A DNA stretch of 64,000 nucleotides from positions 46,008 through 110,007 of the forward strand of contig CADCEC010000012.1 in assembly GCA_902800395.1 (NCBI GenBank), written 5' to 3'. The DNA is from an uncultured Bacteroidota bacterium. GTDB taxonomy: Bacteria; Bacteroidota; Bacteroidia; Bacteroidales; P3. The notes below the pieces were generated by a model that saw only the letters and a program-made list of their open reading frames with translations, searched no databases and had not been told where the DNA came from. Every line of letters begins with the position of its first letter. The stretch's first letter is position 1. The position numbers were made by a program, and so were the translations under genes. Below are positions 33,293 to 43,598 of the stretch, piece by piece.

Positions 33293-34357
33293 TTAGAATC
33301 TGAAGCTGGCTCCGATGGTGTGGGTGCCCTTGAGGTGCTGGGCGGCACGGTAGGAGTAGTCAATAGTGAGACCTGTCTTCTCATCCTTGGTGAAGGGGAT
33401 GTCGATAGAGGCACCGGCACAGATGCCATTGCTGGCGGTGGCGGAACTGCTGCCCCACATGCCCTCCTGGAAGATGTAGCCGGCACGGAGCTGGAATTTC
33501 TTCAACAGGCTGTATTCGAGACCGAGAGTGTAGTTGTCACGCAGGAAAGCGTTGGAGGTGAAGGCACCTGCAATGGTGAGTCTCTGATCCCACTTGTCAA
33601 ACAGAAAGTCGTAGGAGAGACCGATATTTAGGCAAGTGGGAAGCTCCATCTCGCCACGGCGTGTCTCAACCGTGAAGTCGTTGCCGTTGAGATCCATCTG
33701 GAGGGAGAGGCCAGAGCCATCGAAGCTCATAGAGGGACCCCAGTTCTTGAGGGAGATACCGAACTTCAATTCATCGTTCTCACCAGTGACATACTGGATA
33801 CCTGCGTCGATGCCGAAACCCGAACCAGAGACGTTATCTGTACTCTCGGTGACGACCTTGAGTACAGCACCGCCGTGGATACTACGGGTAAAGCTGTGAG
33901 CGTAGGCAACATTGATGTTCATGTATGAAGGCGAGAAGGTACCATTGGTATGGAGCTCGGGGCTATTCTCAGTGGTAATATCGATGTCGCCAAAGCCCAT
34001 GGACATCACGTAGACGCCGATGACACCAGCATCGAAGACACGGATACCAAGGCCGAAAGTGTTGATGCTGGCAGCACTGACGAGACCCGACTTGCCACCA
34101 TAAAGGAAGGTGTTGGTGTAGGCCACCTCGATATTCTCAATGAAAGCCAGACCAGCGACGTTGCCGAACATAGCGTCGAGACCACGCACATTGGAGATAT
34201 TGACGCCTCCCCAACCGGTACTGCGTGCCCACGGATTGATAAGCAACTCGGAGGCGCCAGCGGTACCACGGCGTTCGTCATTGCCAGCCTGGGCCGACGG
34301 GACGGAGAGCACCGTGAGAAGCACAACTACAGCAAATATTCTTAATATATTTTTCAT
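33293..34357 (-). CDS. PorV/PorQ-family outer-membrane beta-barrel protein
   Basis: 354 aa. The signal peptide ends near A-Q-A-G. T-A-G-A-S-E-L-L-I-N-P-W-A-R-S-T-G-W-G-G-V-N is the typical PorV/PorQ entry. Alternating beta strands follow, ending H-T-I-G-A-S-F-R-F with terminal Phe. In the T9SS, PorV shuttles cargo from the translocon to the attachment complex and PorQ works at the attachment complex; which role fits here is open. It is the last gene of an operon with a 1636-aa exported protein and a TonB-dependent receptor, so it may serve that protein specifically. Confidence 0.82.
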   Translation of the reverse strand: MKNILRIFAVVVLLTVLSVPSAQAGNDERRGTAGASELLINPWARSTGWGGVNISNVRGLDAMFGNVAGLAFIENIEVAYTNTFLYGGKSGLVSAASINTFGLGIRVFDAGVIGVYVMSMGFGDIDITTENSPELHTNGTFSPSYMNINVAYAHSFTRSIHGGAVLKVVTESTDNVSGSGFGIDAGIQYVTGENDELKFGISLKNWGPSMSFDGSGLSLQMDLNGNDFTVETRRGEMELPTCLNIGLSYDFLFDKWDQRLTIAGAFTSNAFLRDNYTLGLEYSLLKKFQLRAGYIFQEGMWGSSSATASNGICAGASIDIPFTKDEKTGLTIDYSYRAAQHLKGTHTIGASFRF

Positions 34358-34388
34358 CTCTGTAATATTTTAGTTGTTTCTTACACTA

Positions 34389-37300
34389 TTAGAATCCAAA
34401 CGAGTTGAGGTCGACGGGGCGCATGGTGCCGAACCACTTGACGACGCGTTCGCCAATACCTGGGACGCTGATATGGATCAGATACATACCACCGGCAATG
34501 GGGATACCGGCCTGGTTGTGGAGATCCCAGTCAACGTAGGTCTGGTTGACAGGCGTGGGTCCAAGGGTGCGGACGAGAGTACCGTCAACAGTGTAGATAC
34601 GGATGAGACAGCCTTGTTTCTGGTTATCCTCAAGACCGGTGGGCAGGTTAACAATGCGCACCTTGGTTTCGAGCTGGCTAGCAGTCTCATAAGAAGAATG
34701 GCTGTAGTAGGGGTTCGGGACAACGGCGATTTGTCCGAGGAGGGAATCAATGTACTCTTGACGAGCGTCACCGGCGGTGGCAAGTCCTTCGAGGACAGCA
34801 TCGGCGGCGGAGAGCACAAACTGGTAAGCAGGCATCTCGTGGTTGACGTTAGCGACATCAGCACTTACAGACTTGGTGCGGTTGGGCGATAGGAAAGCGC
34901 CATAGGGAGCACGGACGTCGATGTCAATGGTAACGTCGCAGGGGATATCCTCCATGGGGTTATTGATGGTGTAACGGCTGTTGACCATAGGCATGTTAAC
35001 CCAAGCCACAGAAGCATAGAGCATGGCAATGGAGTCGCGCTCCGGGATACCGTTATTAACATCAAAGCTCTTGGAGATACCGTGGGCAAGATAATCGAAA
35101 CCTGCCTTACGGGCATGCATATTCATAAATCTGTCAACGGAGCTAAGCATCTGCATGGCCCAACGACCAGCGTCATAAGACGGAGTAGTGTAAGTGGTGT
35201 AGGAAGTAACAACAGGACTGGCGTTGGGGTTGGTGGGAACAGATTTGAAATTGTAGTAGGGCTGACGTGTGGCATTCATCACATAGATGTAGTGACGACC
35301 GCCAAAGACATAGTTACCCGTACCTTCAACAGTAACGTTGCCAGGGTTCCACATCATGTCGCGGCCATTGTGCTGCACATAGCGGGAATCCTCACCAAAC
35401 ATAATGTTGAGACGCTCACCTGTAGCGGTGTTGATGGCATAGCCGGGGAACCAACCCATACCGTTGGCGGAGATGTAAGCGGGGTTATTCGGGTCATTGA
35501 CATTAGGAGCAACGCCGAGTTCGGAGCAGGTCTTGCCTTCCTTGTTGACGGAAGCATGTTTACGGGCACTGAACTTGCGGGCATTACCCTCGGCCTGAGT
35601 ATGATCATCGCACATCTCGATGACCGGGCAACGAGTCCACTTGGAAGTGTCGGCGGTGAGAACGACATGGACACTGGGCAGCAAGGAGAAGTCGTGATAG
35701 TTAATAGCCTTGTTGTAGATGCTAACCAGCAGTTCACGCTCAAGTTTGTTCTTGTATTCACCAGAAGCATAGGTGGAACCGCCGATAGCATTCAGAGTAT
35801 CGTCGTCAGCCATGTAGAAGGAATAGTTGAAACCGGGATGGAAAGGCTGGAGGGAAACGAGTCCGTAGGGCGACCAGAAACCATTAACCACGTCTTCAAG
35901 CTCCTGATTCTTGTCAAGAGCCTCCGTCTGGGTCTTCGAGCTCATCGAATTGGGATTAGCAAATCCTCTGAAGTAGTCTTCGTCGAGGTAAGCCTCACCC
36001 GGATTGTATTTGGTCTTCAGGGAGGAGAAAGAGGAGTAGGAATTCTCCGAATACTGGGAACCAGAGTGAATCCAGTTATAGATGTAGTAGTTGTCGTTGT
36101 CGGGGATACCGCTCAACCACTGCTTATTCTCATCAGCAAAGTACATCTCGGAGTTCAAGAGGGCACCTTTCGTGATGAAACCACCATAGAAACGTCCGGA
36201 GAAGCTGTTGCCCGAAGTACCATAGAATTCGAGTTCGGTAGCGACTGCCGCAGGATTGACCAGTGTAACAGCAATACCGAGTTCAAGGAACAACTGTTCG
36301 TTGTAGCGGCCGATAGTGAAGTCGGACCAAATGGTGTCGTGAACCAAACCGTCCGTGCGGACAATATACCAACGAGTCTTTGCATCAATGGTTGTAGTAT
36401 CGGTGGCATTATAATTATTGAAGAAAATAGTGAATCGTCCTTCCTTAATCTTCAGAGGATCGATGACGCGCACATTGACAGGGCCATTATTCTCCGTATA
36501 AGTGGGATTAGCAACGATGCAGGGATTGGTCATACTGAAGTTGTCAGTACCATTGCTATTAAGACGGCCGGTCATCGTGCCAGGGTTCTTGGCGGGCTCG
36601 CCAGGAAGACCCATTAACTCGGTGATGGAAGCGGTGTCGAGACGGAGGACACCACCGCCGTTACCGAAACCGCCAAGTCGGATAATCTGGGGGCACATGC
36701 CGAACAAAGCCTGGGCCTGCTTACCACCATCCTCGGCAGCGGGGCTGTGGGGGATAACCGTAATGGGAACGATGCTACCACCATCTTTTTCACGTTTACG
36801 GCCAGCGAGGTAAGGCTCTTTCTGACCATCGAGGAAAGAAGGATCAGTCTGAGAATACTCTTTATAACGGTTCTGGGCGTAAGCAATGGCGATGAAATAG
36901 TATTCCTTATTGTTTACGAGGTTGGTGTTCACACCAGAGGCGAACTGGTCCTTGGTAATGCGGAATACATGCTGGATACCCTTGTTGGCACCCTCGACCA
37001 TAACCTTGCCGGAAAGAATACCAGTACGGGTGTCCATGGTGTAGTTTTTGAGGGTTCCAATGGGCAAACTCGGGGCGGTATTGATGGTAGTGTCTTCGCC
37101 ATCAATGAGAATAGAGTCGTAGTAGTTCTCTATATCGCACTGGGCCACAAGAATAGCCTTGGTCTCATCATCGATATCAGCGACAGAGCAACTAGCATCC
37201 TTCAACTGATAGATTTGATAACCCTCAAAATGGTAGTTAACATCATAAGAATGGACATTACCCTCATCATCGGTGTAGAAACTGGGGATGGAGGGAGAAG

Positions 37301-39299
37301 CCTCGCAATAGCCCTCACCATAGTTGTTGGAATTGGGGTTCTCGTAGGTGAGATAAAGGATTACCTCGTTGCTAAGTTCCTGAGCAGTCAGTGTGGGGGC
37401 ATCAGGACCGTCGAGGACCTTGAAGCAGTTCTCGAAGAGGCGCTGACAGACGTCATCAATCTGACGGAGGAGCTGGACAGACGACCAGTTGTTACCCGAG
37501 GAGGCCTGAGCGAAGGGGATACCCACGGTGATGTAGTTCAAAGCACCGGGCTTCAAGGTGAAGGGACCTGCGGACTGCATGAAACGGCGGTCTGCAGGGC
37601 TGTTACCGGCGGTGATTTCGTTCCAGTCGTCGGGATTGACGGTAGGAACAACACCATTGGTGCCCCAATGCCACGGGTCACTGTTGTCCGGGAACATAAA
37701 GTCGCAATTGATTTGAGCAGGGTCAACACCATCGTTCATGGCGTTACCACCATACAACATGCGCTGATTGTTCTTCCAATAGCCACGCAGGTAGTTGTAG
37801 TAGTCGCTAGCTTTAGCAGGCTCGGTATTATTACCGCTGGAACCATTATTGTAGAACACGAAGCGACGCATACCGAAACGCTCGTCATCGACAATGCCGT
37901 TACCAAAGTTCACACCATTGATAGCGCAGTTGCCAACGGTGTCGCCAGCATGGAAGTACCAGCTCATGGGGTCGAGGGCGAAGAAGTCGTCAGCATGATA
38001 GGAGATATCGACAGTATCGTAACCAGCAAAGTTACCATTCGCATCAGTTCTGGCATAGCCTTCGAGAAGTTTCTTCAGAGGCACGGAGCCATAGTTCTGG
38101 ATGTAGGGGATATCAATCTTGGGATTATCCAAACCATCGGGATCCATATAAGGTCCCTGGAAGAAGTCGATACCGACTGCAGGAGGAATACCAGAGTAGG
38201 AACCAGAACCAGGAGTATCCTGAGACTTACCATTGTAGCAGTAGCCGAGACCACGGCGCACATCGCAACCCACAAAGTCGTCCCAAGCATAACCCAGGTC
38301 GGCATCGACCCACTGGCTAAAGTAGGTTTGGGCAAGTTCATAGGTGGAACGGTTGATAATCTCGTAAGAGTAGAAAGTCATGTCGTTAATCCTGTCATTG
38401 GTGGAGAAGGCGAAAGCCTGAGCACGAATTTCAAGACCGATAGGCTGACCCTGGGACTCGGTGTGGGTGTTACCCATGTCGTTGAAGACCCACCAGATGG
38501 TCTGGTCACCTTTCAGCACCTGGTCAGAGAGAATACCACCCGTGACGATGCCAGCCTGTTCTTCCATTGTGGGGAGTCGGACACTCGACGCGGTAGGATT
38601 ACGCTGTTTGAGGGTGCGGGGGCAGAGGTCGTTGTTGAAGTCGTACCAAGGATAGTCACCATTGTAGGGATTGTAGACACCATCACCATCGGCATCATAG
38701 AAAGGAGCCAGATATTGGGTGAGGTCGTCACCATCACCACTGGCGGGCCAGTTAATGATGACATCTGGCACATCCGTGAGGTCTGCGACTTGCACAGGAG
38801 TGGGGCCAGAGTAATCGAAGTGCTCCATAAAAGAGAGGACCTCGGCTTTGGTGATGATATAATGCTTGTCGTAGCGGTTACATGTGGGGAGGTCAATCGA
38901 GGCCGTTCCATCAATTTTCAGGGGACCGGGCCAGTAATCGTCACCATTGGAACCGAAGGTCAAAGCGGCGAGACGCAGCTGATCATTGACATCCATACCG
39001 CCAATCCAAAGGGCAGCACAGAACAGCGGGCAGGTGTTCATGTTTTTGGGCAGGTGATACTGAGCCACACTACCATCGTACCACATGTTGCCGTAACCGT
39101 TAATCAGAGCGCGGACATTGTTGATGTTAAGCTCCGCAGTACTCTGAGCACGCTTACACTTTGCGGCCTCTTTGGAATTTACAGCATGGCCATTTGCCCT
39201 GGCTCTATTGCACTCGATGCACTCACGGGCCGACACCGACGCCGAGAAGGAGACGAGCAGCAAGGAGACCAATACCAATTTGCTATATATACTTTTCAT
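34389..39299 (-). CDS. Very large exported protein with T9SS-like C-terminal domain
   Basis: 1636 aa with a signal peptide (cleavage near S-V-S-A-R). It is rich in Tyr, Asn, Asp and Gly. Motifs such as D-A-D-G-D-G-V-Y-N-P-Y-N-G-D (about residue 215) look like Ca-binding loops. The C-terminal about 90 residues carry V-V-P-N-P-Y-Y, V-R-I-V-N-L-P, I-R-I-Y-T-V-D-G-T-L-V-R-T-L, W-D-L-H-N-Q-A-G-I-P-I-A-G-G-M-Y and end V-K-W-F-G-T-M-R-P-V-D-L-N. This is a FlgD-/T9SS-type C-terminal fold, but the last residues differ from the ordinary type A signal. The middle has no family I can name. It lies between the PorV-like and TonB receptor genes. Confidence 0.7.
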   Translation of the reverse strand: MKSIYSKLVLVSLLLVSFSASVSARECIECNRARANGHAVNSKEAAKCKRAQSTAELNINNVRALINGYGNMWYDGSVAQYHLPKNMNTCPLFCAALWIGGMDVNDQLRLAALTFGSNGDDYWPGPLKIDGTASIDLPTCNRYDKHYIITKAEVLSFMEHFDYSGPTPVQVADLTDVPDVIINWPASGDGDDLTQYLAPFYDADGDGVYNPYNGDYPWYDFNNDLCPRTLKQRNPTASSVRLPTMEEQAGIVTGGILSDQVLKGDQTIWWVFNDMGNTHTESQGQPIGLEIRAQAFAFSTNDRINDMTFYSYEIINRSTYELAQTYFSQWVDADLGYAWDDFVGCDVRRGLGYCYNGKSQDTPGSGSYSGIPPAVGIDFFQGPYMDPDGLDNPKIDIPYIQNYGSVPLKKLLEGYARTDANGNFAGYDTVDISYHADDFFALDPMSWYFHAGDTVGNCAINGVNFGNGIVDDERFGMRRFVFYNNGSSGNNTEPAKASDYYNYLRGYWKNNQRMLYGGNAMNDGVDPAQINCDFMFPDNSDPWHWGTNGVVPTVNPDDWNEITAGNSPADRRFMQSAGPFTLKPGALNYITVGIPFAQASSGNNWSSVQLLRQIDDVCQRLFENCFKVLDGPDAPTLTAQELSNEVILYLTYENPNSNNYGEGYCEASPSIPSFYTDDEGNVHSYDVNYHFEGYQIYQLKDASCSVADIDDETKAILVAQCDIENYYDSILIDGEDTTINTAPSLPIGTLKNYTMDTRTGILSGKVMVEGANKGIQHVFRITKDQFASGVNTNLVNNKEYYFIAIAYAQNRYKEYSQTDPSFLDGQKEPYLAGRKREKDGGSIVPITVIPHSPAAEDGGKQAQALFGMCPQIIRLGGFGNGGGVLRLDTASITELMGLPGEPAKNPGTMTGRLNSNGTDNFSMTNPCIVANPTYTENNGPVNVRVIDPLKIKEGRFTIFFNNYNATDTTTIDAKTRWYIVRTDGLVHDTIWSDFTIGRYNEQLFLELGIAVTLVNPAAVATELEFYGTSGNSFSGRFYGGFITKGALLNSEMYFADENKQWLSGIPDNDNYYIYNWIHSGSQYSENSYSSFSSLKTKYNPGEAYLDEDYFRGFANPNSMSSKTQTEALDKNQELEDVVNGFWSPYGLVSLQPFHPGFNYSFYMADDDTLNAIGGSTYASGEYKNKLERELLVSIYNKAINYHDFSLLPSVHVVLTADTSKWTRCPVIEMCDDHTQAEGNARKFSARKHASVNKEGKTCSELGVAPNVNDPNNPAYISANGMGWFPGYAINTATGERLNIMFGEDSRYVQHNGRDMMWNPGNVTVEGTGNYVFGGRHYIYVMNATRQPYYNFKSVPTNPNASPVVTSYTTYTTPSYDAGRWAMQMLSSVDRFMNMHARKAGFDYLAHGISKSFDVNNGIPERDSIAMLYASVAWVNMPMVNSRYTINNPMEDIPCDVTIDIDVRAPYGAFLSPNRTKSVSADVANVNHEMPAYQFVLSAADAVLEGLATAGDARQEYIDSLLGQIAVVPNPYYSHSSYETASQLETKVRIVNLPTGLEDNQKQGCLIRIYTVDGTLVRTLGPTPVNQTYVDWDLHNQAGIPIAGGMYLIHISVPGIGERVVKWFGTMRPVDLNSFGF

Positions 39300-39325
39300 C
39301 TTTATAATTTTTTTTCGCGTTGAGA

Positions 39326-42300
39326 TTAGAAGTTATACGAGACAGAGAGACGGATAGTGCGGGGGCTGGAATAGTTCCAGGTGCCGTTGCGGAGAACAAT
39401 AGTGTAAATGTCGCGGAAAGCCTGCGGGTCGAGGTAGGCGTTAATGACCTGCTGCGACTCGGGATCGGTAAGGTAGCCGTTGTCCTCGGGGTTGCCGGTA
39501 ACGGGCCATACGCCGAGAACGTTGCGGATATCAAAGAGGTTATTAATCGTGATGGCAGCGGTGATGTAGGTGTCACGCTTGCCGACCTTGATGGGCCATA
39601 CCTTGTCGATGACGACATTGAAATAGAAGCCCCAAGGCAGACGGGCACCGCGGTAGCCACCGACGATGGTGCTCTGCGAGTTGGAGAAAGCACGGGTATA
39701 AGGACGACCCGACTGTGCAACAGCCAAGAAGTTAATACCGAAGTTCTCGAGGAGCTTGATTTCTTTCTTACGCTTCTCACCGGTGGAGTCGGTGACAATG
39801 CGGGTGATGACGGGACCATTGTATTGAGCACCGGAACCATAACGGAAGTCGACATTGGCTTTGAACTCATGACGACGGTCGTCGGAGATGGGGTTGAGCA
39901 TCTTCAGGGTGGTGTAACCTTCCTTGATAAGCTCAGTCATGGTTGTGGAACTCAGACCAGTACCCTCAGCATACTGGAGAGTGTAGTTGGCATTGACACG
40001 AATGTTTTTGGTTGAACGAAGATCATAAGCCAGCGTGACACCCTTGATGGTACGGAAGTCCTTGTTGTCGTAGCTGTAGTAGTTGGGGTTGGGGTCAGCA
40101 CCAGCATACTGGACGAGCTGAATCAGGTCGCGGGTCTCTTTGTAGTAGGCGGAGGCGCTGATTGCAGAAGTCTCCGTAAGAGCCTGCTGGAATCCCAACT
40201 CATAGTTGGTGATGCGCTCAGGTTTCAGGTTGGGGTTGTTGATACTTGAAATCTGAGACATGAAGAGGTATTTGGTGTACTCAGCCTCCCAACCACTGGA
40301 GGGACGGCGAGCGATAATGTCATAACTGGCCTTGAACTGTGATTTCTCACCCACGGGGAAGGAGAAAGCGATACGAGGCATGGCCACAATCTGGGGAGTG
40401 TAGCGCTCGAAAGCCTCAGTGCCAACGGTACGGTTGGCAATGGCATTGACACCATTGGCGGTATAATAAGGAATGGGTTTACCCGTGTTACCGTTGACAG
40501 CGCTCGGACTGGCCACCTCAACACCGTCGGCGTTGTACCATTTGCCGGACTGGTCGCGGTAACCGACAATTCTAATGCTGCTGGCATTAGTGATGGCACC
40601 ATTTTCGCCCACGGTGGGAGTCTGGTTGATATAGGGCACCCAATCATCACCGGCATTGTTGAGATACTGTGCGCCACCGTTAACGTAAGCGGTGGGATTA
40701 TTGCGTATTTCTGCAACAGAGTAGCTCTCATACAGCAGGTAAGGATCCTTCATCACATACTGGTTGCCGTTGAAGTAGTCGACACGGACACCGACGTTGA
40801 AAATAAGGTCTTGGAAGAAGAACTTATCCTGGATATAGCCTGCGGCATAGATGGGCGAGAAGGCAGGAAGGTAACGATACTTGCCATCGCTGGGATTGAA
40901 GAATTTCTCAAGGCTCCAGTTGGCACCATCGTATTTTTCACCTGTATGATCGAAACCATAGAAGGCGACGGCGGAGTTACCACTATTGAAGAGCTCGTCG
41001 GTGGAGAACATGCTGAGACCGCCGGCTTTAACATAATCTTCAGGCAGGTAGCGGTCGATGTCAATCCAAGTGAGGTTGTCGATGGGACTACCGTCGGTAT
41101 TGGTGGCACCAGAGGAAATCAGATAGTCACGGAAGGCTCTGTCAAAGTAGGTCTGCTGAGACTCATTGAGTTTGCGGTTGTAGTTGACATAGAGCTGGGA
41201 ACCACGGATTTCGTAAATAGGATTATCGATATCCATCTGAGAGATATGGACGTTAGCGTTGTTACGCATGAGAGTCCACAGATAAGATGCGGAGAGTTGA
41301 TAGTAGGAGTTCCACATCTGGTCGTACTGGATACCGATTTCGATTTCATGACCCAGAATGTCGGCCGAGGCCTTGGCCTGCAGGTAGAGGTAGTCATTCT
41401 GGCTGGCTGCATAAGTGCTGCCCTGAACACCGACATTGGAGATAAGACCATAGATGGGCAAGGGAGAGTCGCCATTGTACAAGCCCTTATAGGCACGAAC
41501 ATAGTCCATAGTGGTCAAGTAGGGACGGATATCTTCAAACTCATCGGTTCCAAAGTTCTCCATGTTATAATCATGGTTAAAGAGCAGTTCGTTATAGTTG
41601 GCCAGAACGGGATTGTAGATACCGCTACCAGGGACATAAGTCACTTTGTCGTACCAGTTGTTCTGTACCATAGCCCAACGCTGGGTGCCCTGATAGTCGA
41701 TAAGTTTGCTCTCATAGCTGGGAATCTTCTCAGTGATGAACTGACCGATGTAGCCATATTTGAACACGTCGTCAATACTGCTGCCAAAGTTCTCGTTATA
41801 GGACTTGGCAGTGGCGCGGTTCACCATACCAGTGATATTGTACATCACATTCTTGATGGGAGAGGAGGCCCTTGCTTCGTCCTCGTTGGATACTTCAGCG
41901 TCCTTGAAACGCTGAGTGAAGTCAACGGTGAGAACCATGTTCATCGACTCACTGACGGTGGAACCCGAATAGGGCATATTCAGCGGGGAGATGGAAGCGC
42001 TGGGATTGTGGGCAGCGCTGAATTCACCCGTAATCACCAAACTCGTATACTCCGAGAAACGGAAGTCCAAAGCGCCCTCCATTGCAACGGAATAGTATTG
42101 CAGGTCAGGGACACGACTGGCAGAAGTGAAGTCGCTCGAAGTCAAACGGGTGATTTCATGGAACGACTCCTTGCGCAATTCGGTCTCAGCCGTATAGTTG
42201 ATGGCACCGGTGACAGGATCATACGACAGGGGTTTAGTCTCAAAATAACGAACAATATCATCTTTAACAATTTGATAACGATACCCTTTCACACGGTAAA

Positions 42301-43165
42301 ACGGAGAATTCTCATAAGCGGCCTGACCGGTAAAGCGGAAGCCCACCAAAGTACGGTCGCCCGTAACATTGCCGTTCTCATCTTTAATCTTCTGTTTATA
42401 GACAGGGCCAGTGAGGTAGACCACCAAGGAGTTGTAGAGACGGTAGTCAAGATACCCTTCCCAACGAACCATACCCATAAACTGGCTGGTCGGGGGTTTC
42501 AGGGTGATAATCTGAGTACCGCCGATAGCCTCACCGATACTTGCAGGAGTACCGCCCAAGATGACCTGGATTTCTCCGATAGCCTCCTTAGGCACGTTGA
42601 TACCGGTACGCTTGCGGACGTTACCCTGCATGGTGACCATACCGCCCTCACCACGAGCGGAACTGGTACCACCGTCACTGTAGCCCATACCGCCGACGGC
42701 GGCGACGATAGCGTCGACTGAGTTACCAGGCATGTGCGCGATATCCTCGGAAGAAATGCGCGCGCCCTGCTCAGGAGAGCCAATCTCGATGATGGGCACT
42801 TTCTCTGCCTCGATGACGATCTCCTCGAGGTTGGTGGCAGTGGGGTTGAGCTGGATATCGACGACAGTGAAGCCAGAAGCCTTCACCTGGACACCAGTCT
42901 TCATGTAGCGGCCATAACCCGTTGCGGACACCTCAATGTCATACTTACCCACATTGAGAGGCTTGATGGTATAGATACCATCGAAGTCGGTAGCACCGCC
43001 ATGCACCTGTTTGCCGTCTTGCTTGACGATAACGTTGACGAAGGGAAGGGTTTCCCCCGTTTTCGAGTCGGTAATGACACCCTTCAGCGTTCCTTGGGCC
43101 AGGGCGACCATTTCCGCCATCAGCAAGAGTCCGAATGTCAATAGTACTTTTCTAAACATTCTCAT
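39326..43165 (-). CDS. TonB-dependent outer-membrane receptor with carboxypeptidase-regulatory-like domain
   Basis: 1279 aa. After the signal peptide, residues 25-110 form a CarboxypepD-reg-like beta-sandwich (T-L-K-G-V-I-T-D-S-K-T-G-E-T-L-P-F-V-N-V). Then comes a plug domain (about 125-235, with V-D-A-I-V-A-A-V-G-G-M) and a long beta-barrel ending R-L-S-V-S-Y-N-F. Such receptors use the proton-motive force through TonB/ExbBD to move ligands across the outer membrane. No SusD-like gene is adjacent, so it is not a classical SusCD pair. The partners are the 1636-aa protein and the PorV-like protein, making an unusual three-gene module. The start might also be the second Met (43159). Confidence 0.9.
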   Translation of the reverse strand: MRMFRKVLLTFGLLLMAEMVALAQGTLKGVITDSKTGETLPFVNVIVKQDGKQVHGGATDFDGIYTIKPLNVGKYDIEVSATGYGRYMKTGVQVKASGFTVVDIQLNPTATNLEEIVIEAEKVPIIEIGSPEQGARISSEDIAHMPGNSVDAIVAAVGGMGYSDGGTSSARGEGGMVTMQGNVRKRTGINVPKEAIGEIQVILGGTPASIGEAIGGTQIITLKPPTSQFMGMVRWEGYLDYRLYNSLVVYLTGPVYKQKIKDENGNVTGDRTLVGFRFTGQAAYENSPFYRVKGYRYQIVKDDIVRYFETKPLSYDPVTGAINYTAETELRKESFHEITRLTSSDFTSASRVPDLQYYSVAMEGALDFRFSEYTSLVITGEFSAAHNPSASISPLNMPYSGSTVSESMNMVLTVDFTQRFKDAEVSNEDEARASSPIKNVMYNITGMVNRATAKSYNENFGSSIDDVFKYGYIGQFITEKIPSYESKLIDYQGTQRWAMVQNNWYDKVTYVPGSGIYNPVLANYNELLFNHDYNMENFGTDEFEDIRPYLTTMDYVRAYKGLYNGDSPLPIYGLISNVGVQGSTYAASQNDYLYLQAKASADILGHEIEIGIQYDQMWNSYYQLSASYLWTLMRNNANVHISQMDIDNPIYEIRGSQLYVNYNRKLNESQQTYFDRAFRDYLISSGATNTDGSPIDNLTWIDIDRYLPEDYVKAGGLSMFSTDELFNSGNSAVAFYGFDHTGEKYDGANWSLEKFFNPSDGKYRYLPAFSPIYAAGYIQDKFFFQDLIFNVGVRVDYFNGNQYVMKDPYLLYESYSVAEIRNNPTAYVNGGAQYLNNAGDDWVPYINQTPTVGENGAITNASSIRIVGYRDQSGKWYNADGVEVASPSAVNGNTGKPIPYYTANGVNAIANRTVGTEAFERYTPQIVAMPRIAFSFPVGEKSQFKASYDIIARRPSSGWEAEYTKYLFMSQISSINNPNLKPERITNYELGFQQALTETSAISASAYYKETRDLIQLVQYAGADPNPNYYSYDNKDFRTIKGVTLAYDLRSTKNIRVNANYTLQYAEGTGLSSTTMTELIKEGYTTLKMLNPISDDRRHEFKANVDFRYGSGAQYNGPVITRIVTDSTGEKRKKEIKLLENFGINFLAVAQSGRPYTRAFSNSQSTIVGGYRGARLPWGFYFNVVIDKVWPIKVGKRDTYITAAITINNLFDIRNVLGVWPVTGNPEDNGYLTDPESQQVINAYLDPQAFRDIYTIVLRNGTWNYSSPRTIRLSVSYNF

Positions 43166-43182
43166 TGCGTTTACATGTTAAA

Positions 43183-43545
43183 TTATTGATTATATTGATT
43201 TATTTCGTCCAAATATCTATTGTTCAATATCACTTGGCCGATGACAGCCTGCCGGAGGTCGAACTGCGGACGTGCCACAGGTTCAGCGACGGGAGCCACG
43301 GATGTTACAGGAGTCTGACGCTGAGTTTTGGGAGCCGTATGCGTTCTGGCTATTTCCTCAGCGTCGGACTCATAGGTAAAATAGGGGGATTCACCCTCCC
43401 CGAAAGGCTCGATACCACCATCATCCTGACCGGGAGTGACAGGATGGCCCTGAGGAGCAGCTTGCTCTTCCATCGCCTTCTTGGCCTTCGAGAAGAAGGA
43501 GAGGGTAAGGAAGAGAACTACAAGCAATATGGTGCCGATACTCAT
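43183..43545 (-). CDS. Small single-TM protein between secDF and the TonB receptor
   Basis: 120 aa. One N-terminal TM (M-S-I-G-T-I-L-L-V-V-L-F-L-T-L-S-F-F) precedes a Gly/Pro/Glu-rich cytosolic or periplasmic linker and a C-terminal amphipathic helix (FDLRQAVIGQVILNNRYLDEI). No family recognised. The position suggests an envelope role. Confidence 0.6.
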   Translation of the reverse strand: MSIGTILLVVLFLTLSFFSKAKKAMEEQAAPQGHPVTPGQDDGGIEPFGEGESPYFTYESDAEEIARTHTAPKTQRQTPVTSVAPVAEPVARPQFDLRQAVIGQVILNNRYLDEINQYNQ

Positions 43546-43598
43546 TTTGTTTTACCTATTATAAATATTGTATACAATATATATTATATTCTCACAAA

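Noticed and set aside
36747-39323. 858-residue plus-strand frame opposite the 1636-aa gene
   Set aside because: Val/Ile/Thr/Asp-rich shadow with no recognisable fold; the minus-strand protein has a clear signal peptide and C-terminal domain.
39326-43165. SusC/SusD polysaccharide utilisation locus
   Set aside because: The receptor has the SusC-like N-terminal domain, but there is no SusD-like lipoprotein or glycoside hydrolase nearby.
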